Under the pieces are notes generated by a model. That model was not told where the DNA came from. It searched no databases and saw only the letters and a program-made list of their open reading frames with translations. Source: Victivallales bacterium (GTDB taxonomy: Bacteria > Verrucomicrobiota > Lentisphaeria > Oligosphaerales > Lenti-02). From it: DNA of 35,823 bases. The stretch spans positions 1-35,823 of the forward strand of contig QKCY01000375.1 in NCBI GenBank assembly GCA_003245525.1, written 5' to 3'. Position numbers and translations under genes: made by a program. Shown one piece after another: positions 7,869 through 15,733 of the stretch (position 1 is its first letter; every line of letters starts with the position of its first letter).

Positions 7869-8870
7869 CTACCGAGGCGAGTCGCAAAGGGCGAGGAGGT
7901 CGTCCACATGGGCGGTGGCCAGGCACTCGACGGTGTCGGCGGCGCCGTAGTAGATCTTGACCTCGCCGGAGTCTTCCAGGATCATGCCGCCGGGGAAGAT
8001 GACGTGGTCGCGGAAGCCGCCGCTGGTCTCGTAGGGGGCCTCGGGGGCGATCAGGGGTTGCTTGCTCATGGCGACGACCTTCCAGGGCTCGTTCAGGTCG
8101 AGGAGCATGAGGCCGGCGCAATAGCGCTTCTGCCACTTCTCCTCCCAGCCGTTCTTGCCGCGGGCGGGATCGTAGTCCACCGAGTGGAAGGTGGTGAGCC
8201 AGCCCTTGGCGGTCTTGATGGGCGGGGCGGCCGGGCCGATCTTGTCGTTGCAGAAGGGCACGTCCTCGGTGCCAAGCACGAGCTGGGTGTTGCCCCAGTA
8301 GCGGCAGTCGGGGGAGTCGGAGTACCAGACGTCGAAGCGGTGGGGCGGGCCGCCGCGGCTGTAGACCGGGAAGGGCCGTTCCAGGCGGACGTACTTGCCG
8401 CCGACCAGTTCCGGGAAGAGCACCATGTTCCGGTTGTCCGGCACGGTGGTGCAGAGGATGTCGAAGTTCTCGAAATCCTCGGTCACGGCGATACCGCCGC
8501 GCACCCCATGGCGGGTGTCGATGGCGAAGCACATGTAGACCTTGCCGTCGAGCACGGTCAGGCGGGGATCATAGCCGCGGCTGATCTCGGCGTCCTTCAG
8601 ATCGAAGCAGGGCTTGGGCTGCACGTCCCACTTCACCCCGTCGTCGCTGTAGGCGATACCGATGTTGGTGGCGGCGGGATGGACCGAGTTCGGGCGTTGG
8701 CCATAGTCGTTGCGGAAGACCATGACGTACTTGCCCTGGTACTTGCAGACGCCCGCGTTGAAGATCAGCGAGGCATCGTAGGGGATATCCTTGGCGGACA
8801 GCACCGGGTTCGAGGGGCAGCGGGTGATGACGCTGGGCGAGGACAGCGGCCCAATGGGATCAAGTGGCAT
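7869..8870 (-). CDS. GH130 family beta-mannoside phosphorylase/mannosidase
   Basis: A 333-residue cytoplasmic-type protein without signal peptide. The start is the ATG at 8870 with AGGAG upstream; an upstream extension lacks a ribosome site. The family is recognised from the five-bladed propeller pattern: FNAGVCKYQGKYVMVFRND, IGIAYSDDGVKW, SRGYDPRLTVLDGKVY (Asp101 is in the position of the GH130 catalytic acid) and GPAAPPIKTAKGWLTTFHSVD, a signature GH130 segment. Members phosphorolyse beta-1,4-mannosides to mannose 1-phosphate, or hydrolyse beta-1,2-mannosides; the subfamily cannot be fixed by eye. It is transcribed away from the SUMF1-like gene and the GH36 gene across a shared control region, which suits joint regulation for galactomannan or mannoglycan use. 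Confidence 0.9.
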   Translation of the reverse strand: MPLDPIGPLSSPSVITRCPSNPVLSAKDIPYDASLIFNAGVCKYQGKYVMVFRNDYGQRPNSVHPAATNIGIAYSDDGVKWDVQPKPCFDLKDAEISRGYDPRLTVLDGKVYMCFAIDTRHGVRGGIAVTEDFENFDILCTTVPDNRNMVLFPELVGGKYVRLERPFPVYSRGGPPHRFDVWYSDSPDCRYWGNTQLVLGTEDVPFCNDKIGPAAPPIKTAKGWLTTFHSVDYDPARGKNGWEEKWQKRYCAGLMLLDLNEPWKVVAMSKQPLIAPEAPYETSGGFRDHVIFPGGMILEDSGEVKIYYGAADTVECLATAHVDDLLALCDSPR

Positions 8871-8913
8871 GGGTGACTCCTGGTCAGGGGTTCGGAACAC
8901 TACGATACTCACC

Positions 8914-8941
8914 AATCTAGGCACCGTCCGACCCTTTGCAA
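8914..8941 (-). promoter_or_regulatory. Probable promoter of the GH130 gene
   Basis: On the minus strand TTGCAA (8941-8936) and TAGATT (8919-8914) are 16 bp apart, about 45 bp before the GH130 start. The -35 box lies within the dyad at 8932-8956. Confidence 0.4.
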
Positions 8942-8956
8942 TCGGCCGTCAAAGGG
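8932..8956. promoter_or_regulatory. Dyad CCCTTTG-N11-CAAAGGG in a divergent control region
   Basis: Seven-base arms separated by 11 bp, overlapping the -35 box proposed for the GH130 gene and lying about 40 bp upstream of the -35 box of the divergent gene. The size fits a dimeric regulator. A perfect 10-bp palindrome, GTGACGTCAC, follows at 8961-8970. Confidence 0.4.
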
Positions 8957-8995
8957 CGAAGTGACGTCACCCTCCCGCCAAAGCACCCGTTCCGC

Positions 8996-9024
8996 TTGAC
9001 GCATCCTCTCTCTCCGGGTAGTAT
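8996..9024 (+). promoter_or_regulatory. Sigma70-type promoter of the SUMF1-like gene
   Basis: TTGACG (8996-9001), a 17-bp spacer, then TAGTAT (9019-9024). Spacing is ideal and both boxes are close to consensus; a transcript would start near 9031, some 64 bases before the start codon. Confidence 0.65.
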
Positions 9025-9094
9025 TCGCCAAGGATTCTTCCGACACGAGGCGACAGCGTTCCGGTTGGATGCGACCGGGAACGGGGAGTCGAGG

Positions 9095-11422
9095 ATGAGA
9101 GCGTTTTGGCGTCTATCCGGCTTGGCCGGCATGGTGGTGGTTGGGTTGCTGTCGGCAGGGCCGGTCCAGGCAGAGGGAGCCCTCTTTCTGGTGGTCGACC
9201 TCTCGGCGGGGCCAACGGCGGAAGCCTACCCGGTGACGGAACTCACGGAGATGCCTGCCGACGGGTGGACGGACGAGTACAAGACCACCAAGCTGGTCCT
9301 GCGCCGCATTCCGGCAGGCACTTTCCTCATGGGAAGCCCAACCAGCGAGCGGGGATACTCGCCCGACGAGACCCTGCATCAGGTCGCGCTTTCCCGCGCC
9401 TTCTACATCGGGGTCTTCGAAGTGACCCAGAAGCAGTGGGAGCGTGTGATGGGTTCCTGGCCCAGCCTGTTCTGCGAAACGACAGTCCGGGATGCCCGGC
9501 CGGTGGAGTCGATCAGCTACGAGGCGATCCGGGGGGTTGCGGCGGGGGCGAGTTGGCCCCTCAACAACTCGGTGGATTCAGCGTCGTTTCTCGGCCGGCT
9601 CCGAAGCCGGACCGGACTGAGCGGGTTGGACCTGCCCACGGAGGCGCAGTGGGAGTATGCCTGCCGGGCGGGGACATCCACAAGCCTCAACTCGGGCAAG
9701 GACATCACCTCGCTGACCACCTGCAACAACCTCGCCGAAGTGGGTCGCTACGCCTACGACGGAGGATTGCCGTCCACCTCGCTCAGTGTCGATTTCGGCT
9801 CCGCGTTGGTCGGTTCGTATCTGCCCAATGCCTGGGGCCTCTACGACATGCACGGCAATGTGCGAGAATGGTGCCTGGACTGGTACTGGGACTACTCGGC
9901 TACCGCGGTCGATCCGGTGGGTCCTTCCACGGGAACCTTGCGCGTGCTGCGCGGCGGCGACTGGTGCGAGACCCGTGCGCAGTGGTGCCGCTCGGCCGCG
10001 CGGTACCGTTCCATGGAGCCATCGTCGGATTCCGGCTCCAACGGCCTCCGGGTTGCGCTTCCCCTCGCGGACACCTCGGCTGCCGTTCATACGGTCACCT
10101 TTGATCTGGGCATCTACGGCGAGCGGACCGGGGGCGGGGAGCTCGAACAGCACGTCACCGACGGGGCTCCCGCCTGGGAGCCAACCCTCGCCATCACCAA
10201 CGACTACTGGCAATTCACGGGCTGGGATGCCGACTTTTCCGCCATCGCCGCGGATCTCGCGGTCCACGCCCAGTACGCGGAGATCACCTACCCCCTCGTG
10301 GTCAACCATGGCACCGGCGGCGGAGACTATGTGCCATGGACTCCCATCGCGATCGCGGCCGATCCCGCTCCAGCTGGCATGGAGTTCTCGCACTGGGTGG
10401 TAGAGCCGGTCGACTACCAGTCGCTGTGGACCCAGGGCGCGACCCCCGACCAGATCAGCTTCAGCACGCGGCGGTGCGCCGTCACCTTCACGGCCATCTA
10501 CGAGTACACCGCGCCACAGTGGCGCATGATGTTGGACGTGGGCGGCGACGCCCCGTACACCCTCACTTTCGGGATGGACGCCGCGGCCACGGATGGTTGG
10601 GACGAGGGCGTGGACGTCGCCTTCGCCGACCCCGGCCCCGGCCGGGCGTGGCTGGTGTCGGACGACCTCTCCCAGTGCTACGACACCGAACTGCGCCTGC
10701 CGGTGGAGGCGGCGGATTTCCTGCTGGCCGTCCATGCAGGGGAGACAGACCTGACGGTATCCTGGACATTCACAGGCCTCTTTGCCGACGGCAAGTGGCT
10801 GACCTTCTATCGGGTTCTCCTCGACAGCGCCGAGCCTGCGGCGGAACCCATCGCACGCCGCCCGGTCGGCGGCAGCGCCATCTTCGCGGGGGACTCCCTA
10901 TGCGTGCCAGCAGGGGAAACATGGTACTACGTAATCCGCTATGCGGACGACGCTGCCTTCGACCTCGGGCTTGAACGAGGCTGGAACCTGATCTCCCTGC
11001 CGATCGAGCCGGTGGACCCAGACCGGCAAGTGGTGCTCGGCGACGCCGCAACCAGAAGGACGGAGACGGAAGCGGCCCGGGGGACGGCGGGGCGCGAGGT
11101 CCTTGCGTTGGTTGACGGGGAGTACGTCGTGGCCACCGAGATGCACCAGTGCGTGGGATACTGGGTCTATGCCTACGAACCCACCGTCCGGATCGTGCCT
11201 GGACACCCGTTCGATTTCGACATGGTCGAGGTCAAGCAGGGATGGAGCCTCTTTGCCGTCCCCTGGGCTCGCCCGGTGTTCTCCGATCCGTTGATCGAAG
11301 GCCCGTTCCTGTTCTGGGATGCAAGCCAACTGCGCTACCAACAGGCAACCGAACTGTTGCCGGGCTATGCGTATTGGTTCCATGCGTTGGACGATGGGTT
11401 CATTGATCCTCCCGGACGCTAG
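9095..11422 (+). CDS. Secreted SUMF1-domain protein with InlB-type repeats
   Basis: A 775-residue exported protein. The ATG at 9095 has a GGGGAG ribosome site and yields a signal peptide (RLSGLAGMVVVGLLSAGPVQA). Residues about 70-322 are a SUMF1/FGE-type domain: IPAGTFLMGSP, VFEVTQKQWERVMG, LPTEAQWEYACRAG, GLYDMHGNVREWCLDWY, LRGGDWCETRAQWCRSAAR, NGLRVALP. The spacing C-R-S-A-A-R lacks the C-x4-C-x-R-Y-R arrangement of true formylglycine-generating enzyme, so it is probably a binding or structural version. Two Listeria-Bacteroides (InlB B-type) repeats follow (FTGWDADF; VNHGTGGGDYVPWTPIAIAADPAP in two pieces of that pattern), then two halves around GWNLISLP and GWSLFAVP, seen in secreted PVC proteins. 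It probably acts at the cell surface in glycan capture; the GH36 gene follows after 84 bp. Confidence 0.8.
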   Translation: MRAFWRLSGLAGMVVVGLLSAGPVQAEGALFLVVDLSAGPTAEAYPVTELTEMPADGWTDEYKTTKLVLRRIPAGTFLMGSPTSERGYSPDETLHQVALSRAFYIGVFEVTQKQWERVMGSWPSLFCETTVRDARPVESISYEAIRGVAAGASWPLNNSVDSASFLGRLRSRTGLSGLDLPTEAQWEYACRAGTSTSLNSGKDITSLTTCNNLAEVGRYAYDGGLPSTSLSVDFGSALVGSYLPNAWGLYDMHGNVREWCLDWYWDYSATAVDPVGPSTGTLRVLRGGDWCETRAQWCRSAARYRSMEPSSDSGSNGLRVALPLADTSAAVHTVTFDLGIYGERTGGGELEQHVTDGAPAWEPTLAITNDYWQFTGWDADFSAIAADLAVHAQYAEITYPLVVNHGTGGGDYVPWTPIAIAADPAPAGMEFSHWVVEPVDYQSLWTQGATPDQISFSTRRCAVTFTAIYEYTAPQWRMMLDVGGDAPYTLTFGMDAAATDGWDEGVDVAFADPGPGRAWLVSDDLSQCYDTELRLPVEAADFLLAVHAGETDLTVSWTFTGLFADGKWLTFYRVLLDSAEPAAEPIARRPVGGSAIFAGDSLCVPAGETWYYVIRYADDAAFDLGLERGWNLISLPIEPVDPDRQVVLGDAATRRTETEAARGTAGREVLALVDGEYVVATEMHQCVGYWVYAYEPTVRIVPGHPFDFDMVEVKQGWSLFAVPWARPVFSDPLIEGPFLFWDASQLRYQQATELLPGYAYWFHALDDGFIDPPGR

Positions 11423-11506
11423 GAAATATCCATCCGCTCCGGCTTGCGCGCGGTGGCACCACGGAATATGGGTGGAGCTGGTCGCGACGACCTCAGGAGA
11501 ATTCCC

Positions 11507-13384
11507 GTGACGGTACCTGCGTTGGCTCTGGATCTCGCTCCGGCTGGGTTGGTTCTGCAAACGCCTTGGCAGGCGGGGCCTTTGCCTGCCGAAATGGCGG
11601 TGGATGGGCATGTGGCCGGGGTGTGGCAGGATGGTGTTGCCAAAGCCGGGATATGGCAGTTAGCCATGGCTCTGGTCGACCCCGGCTGCGTGCAATTGCG
11701 GGTGACGAATACCAGCGGAACCAGCCAACGGCTCGGGACGGTCACGGTGGGCCGCTGGCGGCCCGGTGCCTTCGCGCCGGCCTTGGTGGCGGGTGAGTTC
11801 CGCGAGTTCGTCCACGGTGGGAGCTTCCTGGCGATGGCCTGTGGGGTGAAGGTGGTGGGGCGGAAACTCCATGGCCTTGACCACGTGGCCCCGAGCAGCA
11901 TGATTACGGTCTACCAGCACGACAGCGGCACAGCTTTGCTGCTGGGCGTGCTGCCGCCGGTGGCCGATGGGTTCGCCGAGTTCGTCACGCTGCACGCGGA
12001 ACCCCATTGCGACAGTGCCTTTGGCTGGGAAGCCCGGCAGGTGTTCGAGCGCACCGTGGGTCCAGGCGAGACGGTCGCCTGCTCCCCGTTCGTCGCCCTG
12101 ACCGGTACCGACGGCACGGATCTGTTGGCCGAGTACGGCAAGCTCTGGCGCGAGCAGTCGGCTCCATCGAGGAAACCCCTTCGCATTGGCTGGAATAGCT
12201 GGGACCACCGGGCCGGCGCGGTGACGCGCGCCTCCATCGACGAGAATCTCGCCGCCGGACGACAGCTCTTCGGAGATGCCCTGGATGTGTTCTGCATCGA
12301 CGAGGGCTACGAGGTGCAGTGGGGGAACTGGGACGCCAATGCGAAGTTCCCGGAAGGCCTGGCCGACTACTGCCGCCACGTGAAGGCCTGCGGCGGCACA
12401 CCCGGCATCTGGACCGCGCCACTGCTGGCGAACACCTACAACCCGCTCTACTTCGAGCATCCGGACTGGTTCGCCTGCCGCGCCGACGGGCAGGTGGTGA
12501 TCGAGTCCTTCTCCTATGGCCCCATGGCCTTCCTGGACGTGACCAAGCCGGAGGTGATTGAGCACCTGCGCGGAGTCTTCCGCCGCCTGAAGGAAGCGGG
12601 CTTCGCCTACTTCAAAGTGGACTTCTCCCACTGCATCCTCAAAGCGACCCGCTTCGCCGACCCCAGCGTGGGCCGGGCGGCCCTCATCCGCCGGGCCTTC
12701 GCCGCCATCCGCGAGAGCATCGGCGACGACGCCTACCTGCTCAGTTGCGGGTCCCCCTTCGAGTCGGTGCATGGCCTCGTAGACGCGGTACGGACCACCG
12801 GCGACATCCACATCTTCTGGGGCCATATCCTGATCAACGCCGCAATGCTGGCGGCCCGCTGGTGGATGCACGGCAATCTCTGGAACATCGACCCCGATTT
12901 CCTGGTGGTGCGCGGCCCGGAAACCGCCGATCCGCCCTACGGTCGCCGCCAGGTCGTCACCCCGATGCCGCCCAACGGCGGCTGGGTAGCCGGTCGCGAG
13001 TTCAACGAGGGGGAAGCCCGTGCCTACGCCCTGCTGATTCACCTCAGCGGGGGCGACGTAATCCTCGGCGACCATCTGCCCGCGCTCTGGCCGAACGGGG
13101 TGGAGATGCTGCGCCGGGTGCTGCAACCCCGGTCGACGCCCGCTGTGCCGGTGGACCTCTTCACCAGCGAACAGGACTTGCCCCGCATCTGGATCAGCCG
13201 GGGCACGGAGGATACGCTGGTGGGCTTGTTCAACTGGCTGGACAAACCTGCCCGGCTCGACTTCGTTTCCGCCGACTGGGGCCTAGCGGGCACGCCGACG
13301 GATTTCTGGACCGACGAGCCGATGGCGGAACTGCCGAGCAAGTTGCCCCGCCGGGGATCGCTGGCGCTACGTTTCCGCCATTGA
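11507..13384 (+). CDS. GH36-like alpha-galactosidase (clan GH-D)
   Basis: A 625-residue protein. I choose the GTG at 11507 because AGGAG sits seven bases upstream; ATG codons at 11444 and 11468 lack such a site. There is no signal peptide, so it is probably cytoplasmic. An N-terminal beta-sandwich (1-220) leads into a TIM barrel: IGWNSWDHRAG, FCIDEGYEVQWGNWDAN, GTPGIWTAPLLAN, AYFKVDFSHC with the likely nucleophile Asp372, LLSCGSPF, and AVRTTGDIHIFW with the likely acid/base Asp433. A beta domain ends the chain. The family removes alpha-1,6-galactose (galactomannan, raffinose-type sugars), although clan GH-D also includes alpha-N-acetylgalactosaminidases. With GH130 across the control region, galactomannan fragments are a reasonable substrate. 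Confidence 0.85.
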   Translation: MTVPALALDLAPAGLVLQTPWQAGPLPAEMAVDGHVAGVWQDGVAKAGIWQLAMALVDPGCVQLRVTNTSGTSQRLGTVTVGRWRPGAFAPALVAGEFREFVHGGSFLAMACGVKVVGRKLHGLDHVAPSSMITVYQHDSGTALLLGVLPPVADGFAEFVTLHAEPHCDSAFGWEARQVFERTVGPGETVACSPFVALTGTDGTDLLAEYGKLWREQSAPSRKPLRIGWNSWDHRAGAVTRASIDENLAAGRQLFGDALDVFCIDEGYEVQWGNWDANAKFPEGLADYCRHVKACGGTPGIWTAPLLANTYNPLYFEHPDWFACRADGQVVIESFSYGPMAFLDVTKPEVIEHLRGVFRRLKEAGFAYFKVDFSHCILKATRFADPSVGRAALIRRAFAAIRESIGDDAYLLSCGSPFESVHGLVDAVRTTGDIHIFWGHILINAAMLAARWWMHGNLWNIDPDFLVVRGPETADPPYGRRQVVTPMPPNGGWVAGREFNEGEARAYALLIHLSGGDVILGDHLPALWPNGVEMLRRVLQPRSTPAVPVDLFTSEQDLPRIWISRGTEDTLVGLFNWLDKPARLDFVSADWGLAGTPTDFWTDEPMAELPSKLPRRGSLALRFRH

Positions 13385-13450
13385 CGGGGAAAACGGGGCG
13401 CTGCCCCGAGGCCCCGCCGGGAAGGCGTGCCTCCCCGGACCCCTCGTACG

Positions 13451-13484
13451 TGCGTTGCGCAGCGGGGTACCGCTGCGCGACGCG
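13451..13484. terminator. Long hairpin after the GH36 gene
   Basis: Stem of up to 15 pairs with two G-T wobbles (core GCGCAGCGG with CCGCTGCGC), loop GGTA at 13466-13469. No T-run. It lies 67 bp after the GH36 stop in the convergent gap and could serve both strands. Confidence 0.45.
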
Positions 13485-13560
13485 ACTGCCGCTGCTGGCG
13501 CACCGCCACCGAGGCCATGGATAGGGCTACGGCATGGGGACTGCGGAAGTTCCGTCACCA

Positions 13561-13605
13561 GTCAGACCAGTCAGACCAGTCAGACCAGTCAGACCAGTCG
13601 GACTG
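13561..13605. repeat. 9-bp tandem repeat GTCAGACCA, four exact copies and a partial one
   Basis: Exact copies at 13561, 13570, 13579 and 13588, a diverged copy at 13597 (GTCGGACTG), and a shortened one just before. The period is a multiple of three but no gene reads through it. A tract of the same unit length but other sequence lies at 33343-33378. Confidence 0.85.
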
Positions 13606-13640
13606 AGCCCCCCGCCAGAAAACCACGCCCTATGCCAGCC

Positions 13641-13674
13641 CATTCTGCATTCTGACTTCTGCATTCTGCATTTC
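13641..13674. repeat. Short CATTCTGCATTCTGACTTCTG-type tract abutting the sulfatase stop
   Basis: The motif CATTCTG or GCATTCTGCA recurs over 34 bp, and the tract touches the sulfatase stop codon (13673-13675). Complementary-strand reading is ATGCAGAATGCAGAAGTCAG. No coding role is seen; it looks like a dispersed or slippage-prone intergenic tract. Confidence 0.65.
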
Positions 13675-15622
13675 AGAACTCCCACGCCTGGACCACGGTG
13701 CCGTCGGCCTGGCAGAGGCGAATCCAGTCCAGTTCGACGGTGGTGGGCTGCGTGCAGGCATCCAGACGGAGACCGTCGACAATGCCCTTGGGCGTGAAGG
13801 CGAGGTCGTAGTCGTGCCATTCGCCGTCGAAGGTGGTGTTGAACATGACCCGGCGCTCGGGGACATACCGCGGGGTCTGGTCGCTGGACCAGTAGAAGAT
13901 GCCGTTGGCCCCGGTCTTGCCGCGCATGCGGAACTGGACGCGGAGGTCGCCCGTCGCGCCTTGGACCGCCTGGGTCTGGATCTGGGTACGGCCTTCGGTG
14001 GAGGTCAGTTGCAGAACACCGTCGGCTTTGGCCAAGCTCGTGGCCTGGATGGGCTGCCACCCGTCGATGGGGCGGCTTTTCGGGTTGTAGGCGGGATTGG
14101 GCCGGGGAACCAGCGCGCCGGTGACCTGGAGGTGCTGGGTCATCAAGGCATCGAGTTCCGCCACCAGCTTGGGCTGCTGGGCCGCCAGATTGGTGGTCTC
14201 GCCGATGTCGTCGTGCAGATTGTAGAGTTCGAAGGGTTCGGGAGCCCGGTCGGTGGTCTCGAACCAGCGGATCAGCTTCCACTCCCCGCGCCGGACGGCG
14301 ATTCCGGCGGGTAGCTGAAGCCCGTGAGGGAAGTAGAAGAAGACGGCCTCGCGCCGCAATCCGCCCGCACCGCGCAGGATCGGGACCAGGCTTTCGCCAT
14401 CGACAATCTGTTCGGGCTTGCGGCGAACGCCGAGCATCTCCAGGATCGTGGGATAAAGGTCCACGCTCACGGCCACGTTCGGGTCGGTCGTTCCGCCCTT
14501 CACCACACCGGGCCAATAGACCATCAGGGGCACCCGGATGCCGCCTTCGTACAGCGTCCCCTTCCCCATCCGCAACGGCGCGTTGTTGGTGGGGGCGGCA
14601 TAGCCCGCCCACTGGTGGTAGTCCACCAGGTCGGCGTGCTTCGGGTGCTTGGGGTTGCGGAACGCCTTCTCCGACTGGGCATCCGTTTCGGTGCGGCTGT
14701 GGGTGTTGCCGCCGTTGTCGGAGAAGAAGACGATGACCGTGTCGTCCATGAGCCGCAGCCGCTCCAGCGTATCCAGCACCTGCCCGAGACTGTCGTCCAC
14801 GCTCTTGAGCATGGAGGCCATGATCGGGTTGTTCTGGAAGCCGCGTGGGTCCTTCTTGGCAGCGAAGTAGCGGGTGTACTCTTCCTTGTGGCCCCAGGGG
14901 CCATGGACCCCGTACTGCCACAGATTCAGATAGAAGGGCTGGTCGCGGTTGGCCTCGATGAAACGCACCGCTTCGGCGGTGATCCGATCGGTGATGTACT
15001 CGCCCTCGGGACCATCGGTCACGGTGCCGGCTTTGAAGCCATAGGGGGAGTGGTAGCTGGGCGGACCGGGATCGGGCGCGCCGTGGAAGGAGACTTCGAA
15101 CCCCTGCTTCTCCGGCCAGTACTCCGGGGCTAGGCCGAGGTGCCACTTGCCGATGTGGGCGGTGTGGTAACCGGCATCGCGCAGGGCTTCGGCCAGCGTG
15201 TACTGCTCGGGCTTCAGGAACCGGCGGCTGTCAGCATAGATCAGGGGACGATTGGTGGCCGCCTTCTCCGGGTAGCGGGACTGGTCGGGCGGCGGGGCCG
15301 GCAAGTGCCCGACCGCCGTGGTGATCCCGGTCCGCGCGGGATACTGGCCGCTCATCAGCGAGGCTCGGGTCGGCGAGCACAGGGGACTGGCCGAATAGGC
15401 GTCGGTGAAGCGGACGCTGCGCTTGGCCAAGCGCGCCATGTTCGGCGTCTCGTAGTACTCGCTGCCATAGACGCTGGAATCCATCCAGCCCATGTCGTCC
15501 ACGAGGAAGAAGACGAGATTGGGCTGGCGCTGCGGAGCCCCGCGCAATACGGCGGGGGCAAGGGCCAGGCCAAGACCGGTCGTGAGGGATTGCAGGAAGG
15601 TCCGTCGCGAAAGACTACGCAT
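13673..15622 (-). CDS. Tat-exported arylsulfatase-type sulfatase with C-terminal beta domain
   Basis: A 649-residue protein. The ATG at 15622 has GGAG upstream and opens a twin-arginine signal (SRRTFLQSLTTGLGLALAP). The sulfatase core shows NLVFFLVDDMGWMD (metal-binding Asp pair), PLCSPTRASLMSG in which Cys82 would become formylglycine, HIGKWHLG, and FFSDNGGNTH, all typical of family S1 sulfatases. After about residue 500 a beta-sandwich domain follows (DLRVQFRMRGKTGANGIFYW), probably sugar-binding. Maturation needs a formylglycine-generating enzyme or an anaerobic maturase; the SUMF1-like protein encoded upstream does not look catalytic, so the maturase should be encoded elsewhere. Export through Tat implies folding, and perhaps modification, in the cytoplasm. 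It is last in a three-gene minus-strand cluster with beta-helix proteins, so sulfated polysaccharide is the likely target. Confidence 0.9.
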   Translation of the reverse strand: MRSLSRRTFLQSLTTGLGLALAPAVLRGAPQRQPNLVFFLVDDMGWMDSSVYGSEYYETPNMARLAKRSVRFTDAYSASPLCSPTRASLMSGQYPARTGITTAVGHLPAPPPDQSRYPEKAATNRPLIYADSRRFLKPEQYTLAEALRDAGYHTAHIGKWHLGLAPEYWPEKQGFEVSFHGAPDPGPPSYHSPYGFKAGTVTDGPEGEYITDRITAEAVRFIEANRDQPFYLNLWQYGVHGPWGHKEEYTRYFAAKKDPRGFQNNPIMASMLKSVDDSLGQVLDTLERLRLMDDTVIVFFSDNGGNTHSRTETDAQSEKAFRNPKHPKHADLVDYHQWAGYAAPTNNAPLRMGKGTLYEGGIRVPLMVYWPGVVKGGTTDPNVAVSVDLYPTILEMLGVRRKPEQIVDGESLVPILRGAGGLRREAVFFYFPHGLQLPAGIAVRRGEWKLIRWFETTDRAPEPFELYNLHDDIGETTNLAAQQPKLVAELDALMTQHLQVTGALVPRPNPAYNPKSRPIDGWQPIQATSLAKADGVLQLTSTEGRTQIQTQAVQGATGDLRVQFRMRGKTGANGIFYWSSDQTPRYVPERRVMFNTTFDGEWHDYDLAFTPKGIVDGLRLDACTQPTTVELDWIRLCQADGTVVQAWEF

Positions 15623-15733
15623 GCCAGGATCTCCGTCGCCGAGGGAAACACCTCGGGACGGTACTGCCACAACCGCCAGAGCGCCACTGATGCCTACTAC
15701 AGCGCTTCCGGCACAGGCAGCTAGAGGCCGGCG

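Noticed and set aside
9095-10060. SUMF1-like gene as the sulfatase-maturing enzyme
   Set aside because: Exported, fused to repeat domains, and without the catalytic Cys spacing.
13561-13605. Tandem repeats as a CRISPR array
   Set aside because: Units are 9 bp without spacers, so this is a simple tandem tract.
13527-15146. 539-codon minus-strand frame
   Set aside because: Out of frame with the sulfatase, whose motifs are intact in the chosen frame; product is Arg/Pro-rich.
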